Shown in pieces: positions 23,801 through 35,553 of a DNA stretch of 64,000 nt (position 1 is the stretch's first letter; each line of letters starts with the position of its first letter). The notes beneath the pieces are model-generated. The model ran no database searches, was not told where the DNA came from, and worked only from the letters and a program-made list of their open reading frames with translations. This stretch comes from Dipteronia dyeriana (lineage: Eukaryota; Streptophyta; Magnoliopsida; Sapindales; Sapindaceae): assembly GCA_032871835.1 (NCBI GenBank), contig CM065296.1, forward strand, positions 17,438,001 through 17,502,000, written 5' to 3'. Made by a program: the position numbers and the translations under genes.

Positions 23801-25414
23801 CTATTATCTTAAAAGAAAAAATTTCCTGATTATAATCGGTTTGACCTTTTATGGAAAAGCTTAGGATGACTAGATGGGATAAGTTGATTGATTTGTGCTA
23901 AACTTGATAAACATGAAATTGTTTTTAGAAATCTTTTGTTCGTATGCTTGACTGACTATTTCTAGATTTAATTTCATTTTCTAAGGACTAGGTCTACATC
24001 AATTGGTATATTCATTTAATTGATTTGGTTCTTAGTTGATAACATGCTTAGGTTACCTAGATACATTTGTGATTGTTCTTTGAAAGCATAATCTAGCTAT
24101 CTAGTTGCATGTCCATAGAATTTGTTGATCATCATTTTCTATGTTCAGTGCTTATTTGTATTTTGCATTCATGATCACTTAGAAGCCTTGTGAAGAGGTA
24201 GGAAGTCTCATATCTTAAAGTGATTCTTTCATTTGAGCAATTGGAAGTCTTAGCTAGAGTCGGGAGGACTTACATAGCTAAGCAAGTGGAAGTCTCGGCA
24301 AGAGGTGTGAGACCTCGGATTGTTGAGCAAAGAAGTCTCAACTAGAGTCGAGAGGACTCGGATAGTTGAGCAAGAAGTCTTGCCTAGGGTCGGGAGGATC
24401 CGGAAAGGTGAGCAAGGAATCTTCCTAAAGACATGAGGTATTGGATAGGAAGTCGGCTTAGTAGATCACTAGGTTCAAGGGTAGAGTAAGAGTGATAGCT
24501 CGGAGAGCATGTGTTGATTGCTTGAGTGTGTAACTCTTATTTGAATAGTGGATTTGCTTTTACCGGTGGTTGTGGTATCAACCCGTGGATGTTTCCTCTT
24601 AAGAGGTTTTACCACGTAAATATCTTGTGTTGATTTTTAGCATATTTAATTTCTTCACTTAGTTGATTTGTGTCGATTGATTTGTCATATATAATTTTGG
24701 ATATTATACTAAGTGTTGTAAAGATTGCTTGTGTTTTTAAAGAAGATTAAAATTTGAGCATATACCTATTCACCTTCTCCCCCTAGGTATATTTTACATT
24801 ATAATTGGTTAAGGGAATTTGCAATTTGTGAACCTATAAATATAGGTTGTAAATTTCGACCAAGCCTTAGTTTTTGGTGTGAGAAGTTGATTTTTATTTA
24901 TTTTTTTATTGTTATAAAAAAAACTTCGTCCAACTCATTGTGTGAAGAATTCGGCCAAGCATAGAGAAAAGAGGGAACGTTTTTGTTTTCGATAGTTCAC
25001 TAGTATCCTTTGCATCAAAAGGGTTTTGTGTACAATATCAAATCAAGGTTCACGCAGATTTCAATCAAATTGATTGATAATTCACAAGCGACCGGACGTT
25101 CTTAGTTTTTCTCTTGGAGGATTTTTGTGACTAACAAAAAAGAAGATTTTGTTTGTTTCCATCATCAGGTATTTAATTTAAAGAAAGAGAGCCCATACTC
25201 CTAGGTGATTCACGTTCATGATTGGATTGGAAGATCTTGTGGATTTAATTCGATGCTAGTTCAACCGTCACAAAAAAAAGGGTACGATGCTTTTTTTATA
25301 TACATCAATTAATCTAGGGTTAAGGTTCATGTTATTAAAAAGGGAAAAATTTTATTTATACCAAACCCTTTTTTTAAAAAAAAATCACGCTTCTATTGCG
25401 CGTTTTTCCATACA
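20847..25414 (+). mobile_element. 3' LTR of copia element A, copy 2, split by insertion E
   Basis: Counterpart of 2,025-6,593 with the same insertion at about 22,463-24,811 and the same repeat array at 24,237-24,426. It differs from copy 1 by scattered base changes and homopolymer length changes, which account for the offset drift from 18,822 to 18,821. Confidence 0.8.
22463..24811. mobile_element. Insertion E, copy 2 (boundaries approximate)
   Basis: Same sequence as 3,641-5,990 with few base differences, for example 'actta(g)ttgatt' at about 24,655. Class and exact ends are unresolved. Confidence 0.45.
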
Positions 25415-26785
25415 CTTTCATCGTTTGGTTGTTCTCATATCATCATGCTCCATCTTGACCTTGAGCTGCTCATCGACTTCGATTTGCTCTAGAGCCCGAT
25501 CTTAGGCCTCTTGGTAGGTCTCTGGAGGTTACCTTGCAAAGAATCGGAAAAGCTTACCCTCTAACAGGTTCCGCCTGAAATTGGCAAGGGACTCATTCTT
25601 AGTGAAGACCCCCATCTGGATGACTTCCTTGTGGAACCACTCCACGTAAGCCCAGAGGGTTTCCCCCCTTTCCTGGATCACATACTGTAAATGGATGGGA
25701 TCTTTCATCCGGGGTTTGATTCCCTGGAATTATGAGCAAAAATCAGTTAACATATTTGTCAAGGAGTCCACACTTCCACCGGATAGCTTTCTCAACCAAG
25801 TCTTGAACAATCAGTTAACGTAGTAGGGAACATCCGGTACATAGTGGATCTTGTTGTGTTCTGGACTTCCATCTGTTGGATGAAGCTCTCTAAGTGGCTC
25901 AAAGGATCCTCCATACCAGAGAACTTGTCTGATGGCATCTAAAACTTTGGTGGAAGCTCCGCCTCCCGAATTCATCTGGTAAAGGGGGCGTTCATCTTCC
26001 TCAGGGTCCTTTTTGACCTCCTTACCCTTCTCTATTTTAATCTACTGGATCTTCTTCTGCATTTTAGCCAGTTGATTCCTCAGGTGCTTATTTCCGTGCT
26101 TCGTAGAATCAACCTCAAAAATCTCATTGTCAGATCCCCTAACGAGCTAGGTACTTCCATTTCATCATCATAAAGGGAGGGTCTACTTACGCAGTTTTTT
26201 GGCTACCTCCGGCTTCGGTTCGAGGTTCCTTTCTGGAAGTCACCGGTTGAGGAGGGGTGTAAGGTGCCCTAGACGGAACGTCGTCTACCGACTTAACCTA
26301 CCTAGGTCGATAGGTTTTCGGCCTGTCCGGGACTGAGGGTATGGCCCTAGCCTTTCTCGGATGGAAGTTGTAGGCCTAGTCCTATGGTAGGCAGGGATCG
26401 GTAGGAGGTCCCAACCGATCGAAAGCAGACTGCCTAGTAGCGGGTCGGCTTGCTTCCCATCAGATTGCCAGATCTGCCAGTTGAGGGTTAATCACTTCTA
26501 CAGCTAGACGGAGGCAGATATTTTCCACAATGGCTGTTGCATGCTGATTGATCACAGTTGGGTTCACTGCTAGAGGAGTTAGAGCCCACTCCACGCCTGG
26601 CTGATGTGAAGTTGGCTTACGGTACTTGGATTTCTTTCCCTTTTTCTGCTCTTTCTAGGTTAAGGGTTAAGGGGGCAGACGGATGTCCTGAAGTTTCGAG
26701 CTGTCCTTGAGAGGAGTGAAGCCTCATGTCCACTCGTACAAAACAACAAGCTTGTAAGTATAAAAATTATGGCGGTGCCAGAAAG
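25415..26785 (-). pseudogene. Decayed Ty3/gypsy gag of element D, copy 2
   Basis: Counterpart of 6,594-7,965. The capsid fragment on the minus strand is further broken by a one-base deletion near 25,807, so the frame that was open for about 70 codons in copy 1 is lost. The candidate primer site is at 26,771-26,780. Confidence 0.75.
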
Positions 26786-27820
26786 TGTTAACGGAGAATT
26801 TACTAGAGGTGAGAAATTTCGATTAACACCCTCGAGACCACTACCTCGTAGTTGGCGGTCGAGGTTGGTACCTTAGGTATCTAACCTGACAGAATAAATA
26901 TAGATGTATGAATATAAGTGCAATGTAGACGGTAAAGTAATGGCTTTTATTATCAACTATAAATATCATACACAAAGACTCTTAAACACTCTTAATCTCT
27001 CGGGGATACAGTAAGGTGACAACCTCGTGCCTGTCGAATAGTAGATAATAGTAGAGGTCGTGTTCTGATTACAAAATTTAGGCCGAAGACTCAAAAACTC
27101 TCTTTTTTCCTTGTCGTTCCTCCTCATGCTTGGACCTATTTATACATGGTCCAAGTAGGTTTAAACTTGTAAATCGCCCGCCACGATCCTAAGAATCTAT
27201 TTCTTCCTTATCGTGCGGGATCCTTTATTTGAAAGTTGTTGACTTTGAATTAATAACGAATTTGAGAATATCTTTGGTGGAGATAACTTTGTTTCCTCTT
27301 TGGACTCAATCTCTTGTCTTACACGTACACCGGGTTTTAATGTTTGATGGGGTGTAGATATGATCTTGTGCGTATTCATGACATGATTCTTCATAGAGGT
27401 CATCGAGTTAGCTGTTCGTTGTTTCGTAGAGCGAGGTAGACCCTTGCCTTAGTTTTGGCACCAAAAGTTCGGCCTGACCTTTGGCACCAGAAGCTCGGTC
27501 TGACCTTTCCCGATCCTTTAGAGCTTGAGACGGCCTTGTGGGCACTCATTGGGGGGAGCATGAATTATGCGAGCTTCCTTTTTCTCTTCCAAATGGGTTT
27601 GAGTCTTCCTTAGCGAATTAGAACGTAGTTATAGCATGAACCTGATATCTTTAAAGGACCCCTCTTTTATGCCTGGAGAGGTTGGTGGGCTTCTAAGGAG
27701 GTTACGAGGTAATTTTGATCACAGGAAGACCGAATAACCAAGTATCTGGCTTTGCCCGAATTTCAGGGTTGGCGTAAGGGGCTCGATTTGGTCGTGTCGG
27801 TCTCCATTCCTGATAGTTCT
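26786..27820 (-). mobile_element. Gypsy element D LTR, inner part, copy 2
   Basis: Minus-strand LTR beginning at the internal boundary 26,786 and cut at 27,820 by the insertion of element B. Its last five bases, GTTCT, are the target site. The LTR resumes at 34,685, for a combined length of about 1,185 bp. Confidence 0.82.
27816..27820. repeat. Target-site duplication GTTCT, left of element B copy 2
   Basis: GTTCT directly before the LTR start TGTAAG. The matching copy is 34,680-34,684. Confidence 0.93.
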
Positions 27821-29634
27821 TGTAAGTTCCTCGGTTTTTGATTGGCTCATTTCGTTGACAACTATATTTGGGGATTAATGTGCAAGGGTAGTTTAGGTCA
27901 TCATTGTTCAAGACCTAGCTCAAGCTTCATAAGGTAAATCACTTGCTTAACCTTTTCTGAAGAGTTTTTAGTGCACACACACACTCTCATGCATGTCTTT
28001 GATCATCTTGCATGAATGCTTAATTGCCTTAATTGTGTGCCTCTTTTCTATAAATCTTGGTTGGGTGTTTGTTGCATTTTTGTTTGCCCTTAGAAGAGTT
28101 TTTTCCCCTTGACCGTGGTCGGGACCGCTCCCTGTGCATTGCCTCCGTCGTGGCATGCACATCGGTGTTCTTCAAGCGTTGCACGCTGCTGCTACCGCGG
28201 TCGGTGCACGTTGCATAAACAGCAGTCTCCCAAGCAGAGTTTCCCAGTGATGCACCGCTGGCTCTACCGCGGTCTGAACATTGCCTGTACCGCGGTCCAG
28301 ACAGCGGAGATTCCCAAGTGATGCACCGCTCTCGATACCGCGGTCTGGACACTTGCCTAGGCTGCGGCACGCACATCAGTCATGATAGGAATCAGTTGCC
28401 CCTTGTCCAAAACGACGTCGTTTTGTGTAGGGCACATTATATATATGTTCTCTTCTCTTCTCTTTAGTCTTGTGAGTCCAAGAAGCCATATTTACTCACT
28501 AAGCTTTTCCTTGAGAGAGAATTTGACTCCAAGAGAGAGAGAGCTCCCAAGAATCCTTTTTTACTCAACCAATCTTCAATCCATGAGCATCTAGCATCTT
28601 CCAAGCATGGTTTCTCTTGTTTGTCATTGACTAGGTAATCTCTACATGCCTTAGAATTTCTTGTTCCATTCTTATGACATGTATGCCTAGGTTTAGCAAT
28701 TATTGTTTATTAAATGTATGTTATTGAGTTTAATTTCATTTATAACATGCTTGGGTTGTTGATTGTTGGTTGAGATTTATATTTTGTGATAGCTAGGGTT
28801 TGTGACCATTTTGCCATTCTAGCTAAATCTTTATGTTTTGCATTTAGATATTGTTTAGGACTCATTGATTGCATTTTGTTATTGCACTATAGTCCTTGCC
28901 ATGTTTAATGACAACATGTGTTGATTGGCTCTTTGTTTGATAACTAGGATATATTGTTGCATAATTATATCTAGTTAAGTCTTAATGAACATTCATTTAG
29001 ACATTGACATCCTGGAATTGTACTTAGTGACATTCTTAAATTCCTAGATAAGCATTTTGTGTTGCTTAGCATTACTTGCATGTTTAAATATTTTATCATA
29101 TTCACTTATTTTGTGTTTGACTCTTCATTGAGGTTAAGTCTTGTGACTAAGTGGTTAGATAGAGTGAAAGGGTTAGTAACTGGAGGGTGTGACAGGAGGT
29201 CAACCTAGGTTGTAAATTTTCATTCAATAGTGGATTTGAGGATCTAGTGTGGCGCACATATCAGCCCGTGGTTTTTCCCATTTGGAGGGTTTCCACGTAA
29301 ATATTTTGTGTCGTTATTGTTTTAAGCATAATTGATTTTATTGAATGCTTGTTTACTCGGGGTAATTTGTGTTAATATTGATTAATCGAAATATCGGTAA
29401 TTGATTCCATTAAAACCTATTTACCCCCCCCCCCCCCCCCCCCCCCCCCCTCTAGGTTATAGACACACACGTTTTAGGGATCTTTCAATTGGTATCAGAG
29501 CATGTGCCTAGATATACTTAGGTGATCCGTGCTCTGTGTGTGTCTTGCTTGTGCATTCTTGTTGTTTGCATCTTGTGTGGTGCATTACATTTGCATCTCA
29601 TTCATTTAACCCAAACACTTTGAGTGAGCTTGGG

Positions 29635-31582
29635 ATGAGCAAAGAGGGAGCATCAAGTATAAGACCACCTAAGACCACCTTTGCTTAAAGGTGATAATTA
29701 TGCCTCATGGAAAGGCAAGATGGAGTCTTATATTTGTCAAATAGATGACCGTGCATGGATGGCGGTTGAAGATGGGTACACTCTTCCAAAGATGACCAAT
29801 GATGATGGAGATGAAGTTCTCAAGCCTAAGTCTCATTGGAGCACACAAGAATTTAAAGCTTCCAAGTGGAACAACAAGGCTATGCATGCAATCTTGTGTG
29901 TTATGGATGACAATCAATACAAGTTGGTTCAAAACACTAGGCATGTAAAGGAGGCTTGGGAGATTCTACAAACGGCTCATGAACGAACCGAAGTGGTCAC
30001 GGACTCCAAGCTTCAAGTCATTCAAATGCAATTTGAGACAATTCAGATGGAAGAGGACGAGTGCTTTAATGACTTCCAAGTGAAGTTGATGGACATCATA
30101 AATCAAAGCCATCAACTAGGTGACCCATATTCAGATAAAAGGATCAAGAAAAAGATCATGAGATCACTCCCTAAGAGATTTGAGTCCAATGTGACGGCAC
30201 TGGAAGAAAATAGCAACTACAAGACTATGAAGCCGAGTGAAGTGATTGGAAGGCTTCTAGCCTCTGAGTCTAGGTAGACTTATACACCTACATCTTCAAA
30301 GAAGCAAAAGAACATAGCTTTGAAGACATCTAAAGTAAACATGAAGGAGGATGACTCAGATGAGGAGACGGCTCTTATGGTGAAGAAATTCAAGAGGTTT
30401 ATGAAACTTCACAAGAATGACTCAAAGAAGAAGAGTGAGCCAAGGTAAGAGAAGCCTACAAGAAAAGGAATTCAATGCTATGAATGTAGTGGGTTTGTTC
30501 ATATAGCCACCGAGTGTACAAATTCAAAGAAGAAGAAGAAAGGAAAAGTGGTGGCTACCTCATCAAGTGAGAGTGGAAGTGAAGAAGATTCCTCAAGTGA
30601 TGAAGAAGTTATTCTTAACTACACGGCTTTTGGAGCCACCTTTGTGGAAGATGTAGAAAAAGGCAACAAAGCCTTAAGTAGTGACCTTGAAAAAGGAGTA
30701 GATGAAAAAGTAGCTAAGAGAGTGATAAGTGAAGCTATTTATGTTGATGATGCCATCATAGCAACAAGTGACACTAGTGATGGCTCTAGTGATAAGAGTT
30801 CTTTATCTCACTCTACAAATAGAAATGTAGAGAGTATGAACCTTGAAGGGTTCATTGAGCATTTTCAAAGCTCAAGGTTGAATATGAAGAAAGAGGTTCA
30901 AAAGCTAAAGGAAGAGAACCTCAAGCTATCAACCGAAGTGACTCACTTAAGTGCAAAAGTGAAGAATGGAAGAAAAGTGGAAGAAAGCTTGAAGAAGGAG
31001 CTTAGAGAAGCTAGAGAGTTGATTGCTATGATGACTTCGAGTACGGAGAAGCTTGACCACATGTTGGGAGTTGGCAAGAAGCCAAGTGACAAGAGAGGTC
31101 TAGGGTTTGAAGATGACAATGAGACCTCAACTCCTAGCAAGACAATATTTGTCAAGAGCTTGAACTTCAAAGAACCTCTTCCTCCACTTCATCCTAAGAA
31201 GAAAATTGAACTATGAAAGTGTTCTAGAAATGTCCAAGTCAAGATGGCACCAAGAAGTCAAGCTCAAGCTCAACCTATTAGGGCACTTCAAGCAACTATC
31301 CCTCAAACCAAAAGCCATCAAGCCAAGAAGCATTTCTCGCATGCTCAACAAAGGAAGCAATCTTCTCCAACTCAACAACAAGGGAAAAGAGAATCAATAC
31401 CACACCAAAGGAAAGCTCAAAGACATGGGAAAGCACCTTTGTCCTCACAAAGGAATGGTATGACCCCTCATTTTATTCCTTCATGTAATTTTTATGGTGT
31501 TGATGGTCATATTAGACCAAATTGCTTCAAGTACATTAACATGTGTAGAACTAAGAGCATGATTGAAAGAAAAAAGGGGTAG
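29635..31582 (+). pseudogene. Decayed gag of element B, copy 2
   Basis: Same domains and same three in-frame stops as copy 1 (capsid frame 29,681-30,277; Ser-rich and coiled-coil frame 30,548-31,216; basic tail and second knuckle 31,244-31,582). The second zinc knuckle has lost a Cys (CNFY instead of CNFC, TGT to TAT, about 31,492). Other differences include Lys to Thr at about 30,000 and Leu to Ile at about 30,020. Not translatable as one protein. Confidence 0.85.
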
Positions 31583-32963
31583 AGCCAATATGCATATGCC
31601 TAGGAAAGCTAGTGTTAATGATCCTAGGAGTAATATGATGATCTTGACCACTGGGAATGACAATGTGTCACCTAAGTGGATTAGAAAAGATGAACCACAT
31701 GCTATTGTGCTAAGGTTTCACCCATAGGCTCAACTATATCAAATGGACTCGGTACGTCTATAAGGACTCATATCCCCTCTTAACTTGTTTTGATTGACCC
31801 CATATAGGGAGCTCAAGCAAAGAGAGCAAATTGGCATTGCATTGTGCTCATTGATAATATTTATGCTTCTTTATTAATTGTTTGAGTTGATTGGTTGTAC
31901 ATATTTTTTTAATAAGTGTGCAACTTTGCTTTACATGCAATCCATGTCTTATTTATGACCAAACATGCATTTTTGGAATAGAAGAATTGATTGGGAAGTA
32001 CTTTTTAAATGACCTAGAATTGATCTCCATGACATGTTGATTCTTTATATGACATGCTTTAAAGTAATATGCATGATGAAATTGTTGAATGCTCTAAAAT
32101 AAATGCAAAAATGTGTGTGTGAAAGCAATTATAAGACTTCAATCAATAAGGATATTGTATCCATTTCAAGGATTTTACAATCCAAAAGTCTCTCTCTTTT
32201 TACTTGTTAAACAAGGCTACTATCATACGGGCATTCCACCCCGAAAAATCGAAAAGGGCGCAATAGTCGCTCATGTCTTGTTTTGCCTATAAAGTTTGAT
32301 ATAGTTGTTCTTAAAATGAATTTATTTTATAGTATATATCTTGCTTACTCCATGACAAAGGGTGAAATTGGTTTGAATTATCTTGGAAACCCTTGTCATT
32401 TTACTTTGCCAAATACCATGTTTTGATCTTCAATACAACTTGTCTTATATGCAAAGCATTCGTTCACACATTTTTTTTAATAAAACTCCTTGATTCTTTC
32501 TTCTTAATTAAGTTGCATAAATTTGGTTATATGATTATGCATATGTCTTGTGCTATAAGCTCTCCTTGCTAATGCCTTATTAAGAGGATACTCATTTGTC
32601 TATCTCATGACAAAAAGGGGGAGTAGTGTGGATTTAAGGGGAGTTGAGTTTGACTCATTGAGGGGGAGTTAACCTATTTAGGGGGAGCATTTGCATTTGC
32701 ATTGTTAATTCATGTTGCTTGTTTGCAAATCGCTCTTGTTTTTATGTCTTTGATCACCTCACATACACTTGCCTTGGAAAGTGTAGTTATTTTATTTTGT
32801 AGGGATATTGATTATACAAGAGATGGATGGCTTGAAGATCTAGTTTATTAGGCATCTCTTTGTAATGTAGAAAAACTTTGTTGACCCCTATTTTTGTTTA
32901 GTTTTTTTTTAGAGGATAAATTGTGAGTGGTGGTTTTGTCACGAAATAGCCAAAAGGGGAGAT

Positions 32964-34679
32964 TGTAAGTTCCTCAGTTTTTGATTGGCTCATTTCGTTG
33001 ACAACCATATTTTGGGATTAATGTGTAAGGGTAGCTTAGGTCATCATTGCTCAAGACCCAACTCAAGCTTCAGAAGGTAAATCACTTGCTTAACCTTTTC
33101 TGAAGATTTTTTAGTGCAAACACACACTCTCATGCATGTTTTTGATCATCTTGCATGAATGCTTAATTGCCTTAATTGTGTGCCTCATTGCCGTAAATCT
33201 TGCTTGGGTGTTTGTTGCATTTTGTTTGCCCTTAGAAGAGTTTTTTCCTCTTGACTACGGCCGAGATCGCTCCCTGTGCATTGCCTCCGCCGCAGCATGC
33301 ACAACGGTGTTCTCCAGACGTTACGTGCTACTGCTACCACGGCCTGTGCACGTTGCATACACGACGGTCTCCCAAATGGAGTTTCCCAGTGATGCACCGC
33401 TGGCTCTACCGCGTTCTGGACATTTCCTATACCGCGGTCCAGACAACGGAGATTCCAAGGCGATGCACAGCTGGCAATACCGAGGTCTGGACACTTGCCT
33501 AGGCCGCAGCAAGCACAACGGTCATGACGGGAATCAGTTGCCTCTTTTCCAAAATGACACCGTTTCATATAGGGCACATTATATATATGTTCTCTTCTCT
33601 TCTCTTTAGTCTTGTGAGTCCAAGAAGCCATCTTTACTCACCAAGCTTTTCCTTGAGAGAGAATTTGACTCCAAGAGAGAGAGAGCTCCCAAGAATCCTG
33701 TTTTACTCAACCAATCTTCAATCCATGAGCATCTAGCATCTTCCAAGCATGGTTTCTCTTGTTTGTCATTGACTAGGTAATCTCTACATACCTTAGAATT
33801 TCCTGTTTCATTCTTATGACATGTATGCCTAGGTTTAGCAATTATTGTTCATTAAATGTATGTTATTGAGTTTAATTGCATTTATAACATGCTTGGGTTG
33901 TTGATTGTTGGTTGAGATTTATATTTTGCGATAGCTAGGGTTTGTGACCATTTTGCCCTTCTAGTTAAATCTTTATGCTTTGCATTTAGATATTGTTTAG
34001 GACTTATTGATTGCTTTTTGTGATAACATTATAGTCCTTGCCATGTTTTCTTACAACATGTGTTGATTGGCTCTTTGTTTGATAACTAGGATATATTGTT
34101 GCATAATTATATCTAGTTAAGTCTTAATGAACATTGATATCTAGGAATTGTACTTAGTGACATTCTTAAATTCCTAGATAAGCATTTAGTGTTGCCTAGC
34201 ATTACTTGCATGTTTGAATATTTTATCATATTCACTTAGGTTGTGTTTGACTCTTCATTGAGGTTAAGTCTTGTGACTAAGTGGTTAGGGCACAAGCAAA
34301 TAGATCAAGAATCACTATTAAGGCCGTTGGGTAGAGTGAAAGGGTTAGTAACTGGAGGGTGTGACGGGAGGTCAACTTAGGTTGTAAACTTTCCTTCAAT
34401 AGTGAATTTGAGGATCTAGTGTGGCGCACATATCAGCCTGTGGTTTTTCCCATTTGGAGGGTTTCCACAAAAATATTTTGTGTTGTTATTGTTTTAAGCA
34501 TAATTGATTTTATTAAATGCTTGTTTACTCGGGGTAATTTGTGTTAATATTGATTAATCGAAAAAATCGGTAATTGATTCCATTAAAACCTATTCACCCC
34601 CCCCCCCCCCCTCCCTCCCCCCTCCCCCCTCCCCCCTCTCCCCCTCTAGGTTATAGACACACGTTTTAGGGAACTTTCA
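32964..34679 (+). mobile_element. Complete 3' LTR of element B, copy 2
   Basis: Starts TGTAAGTTCCTC after the polypurine tract (AAAAGGGGAGAT here, one base changed from copy 1) and ends GGGAACTTTCA, followed by GTTCT. Its C-rich tract (34,597-34,646) is interrupted by T residues, unlike the pure run in the 5' LTR. Confidence 0.9.
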
Positions 34680-34834
34680 GTTCTGAAGCTCGATGACACT
34701 TCCTCGCTTCTACGGGTTAGTTCTATGGCTCGCCCTTAGAACCTGGGGTTCAATGACTGGTGAACTCAGGCTTTTATTAGGGTTAGGAGAGTGAAATTTC
34801 TCTTTGGTCCCCTAACCAAATTTTACGATTAACA
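34680..34834 (-). mobile_element. Outer part of gypsy element D LTR, preceded by the right GTTCT duplication
   Basis: 34,680-34,684 is the right target duplication of B. After it the D LTR continues to its 5' terminus at 34,834. Reversed, it starts TGTTAATCGTAAAATTTGG and 'ttaggggaccaaag', matching the start of the LTR at 49,961 (TGTTAATAGCAAAATTTGG). This places the 5' end of D at 34,834. Confidence 0.83.
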
Positions 34835-34853
34835 GTATTAATATTACTAACAC

Positions 34854-34988
34854 ATAATATATAATATATTATATATTATATATAAATAATATATATATAT
34901 ATATATATATTGTAATAATATATATTATATATTATAATATATATGTATAATATGTTATAATAATATATATAATATTATATATAAATTT
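34854..34988. repeat. AT-only low-complexity tract
   Basis: Alternating TA and 'tataat' blocks, including a long uninterrupted TA run at about 34,890-34,911. Strongly self-complementary. Confidence 0.9.
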
Positions 34989-35170
34989 AATATCATATAT
35001 ACTTTCATATTTTTTTTATTATCCATAACATATCATGTTATTATAAATGTTTTTGTAATTAAGGGTATTGGTCAAAATACAATTACTTCCATTTTATTCA
35101 GTTGTTAACCAAACAAAATAATATTGGTTCAGATATTGATTCTAAAGTCCCAACCAAACAAAGAGATCAG

Positions 35171-35260
35171 TTTCCATTCCTTTTCATTCCAATTCATTCC
35201 AATTCATTCCAAATCTCATTCTCATTACCATTCCAATTATCATTCCACCAAGGTAACCAA
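35171..35260 (+). repeat. 'CATTCC/AATTC' short tandem repeat
   Basis: Repeats of 'cattccaatt' and 'cattccttt' variants. Simple sequence, no coding role visible. Confidence 0.75.
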
Positions 35261-35418
35261 ACACCACCTAAGAGTCATTATAAGGTTTAGTATTTGGGAG
35301 TTCTACATAGCCAAGACAACATAAGGGTGTATTTGTAGGTCAAGAAAACAAGATGGTTATAATTTACCCAAAACCGCACCGATTGGCAGTCCCATTCGAC
35401 GGTCGTTGCCGTCGAATG

Positions 35419-35553
35419 CCAACCTCCGAATGGCTCTAAAGACATTCAAGAACCCAACGGTGATCTCCATTAGAAGGTCGGGGTCACTGAATTCCAACCG
35501 CCTAATGGCTCTGAAAACTTTCTAGAAACCAACGACGATCTCCATCTAGTGCT
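35419..35553 (+). repeat. Imperfect direct repeat of 75-bp period
   Basis: 'ccaacctccgaatggctct' at 35,419 recurs as 'ccaaccgcctaatggctct' at 35,494, and both are followed by 'caacg(g/a)(t/c)gatctccat'. Near 35,395-35,416 the inverted pair TTCGACGG / CCGTCGAA encloses a 6-base loop. Confidence 0.7.

Larger units (their letters stand above)
27821..34679 (+). mobile_element. Complete gag-only non-autonomous LTR retrotransposon (element B, copy 2)
   Basis: 6,859-bp element with 5' LTR 27,821-29,487 (1,667 bp), primer site at about 29,490, decayed gag at about 29,635-31,582, a non-coding region, a polypurine tract at about 32,951-32,963 and 3' LTR 32,964-34,679 (1,716 bp). It is flanked by GTTCT on both sides. 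No pol is present. This is the layout described as TR-GAG, a non-autonomous class that must use enzymes from another element. The two LTRs differ visibly: many substitutions in the GC-rich block, and about 40 bp at 34,291-34,331 that the 5' LTR lacks. The insertion is therefore clearly older than the 18.8-kb duplication. Confidence 0.9.

Noticed and set aside
1..33551. The duplication as a pure assembly artefact (two haplotypes placed in tandem)
   Set aside because: Not excluded, but the junction carries filler DNA and a distinct element C with its own LTR, which simple haplotype stacking would not create. Kept as a caveat.
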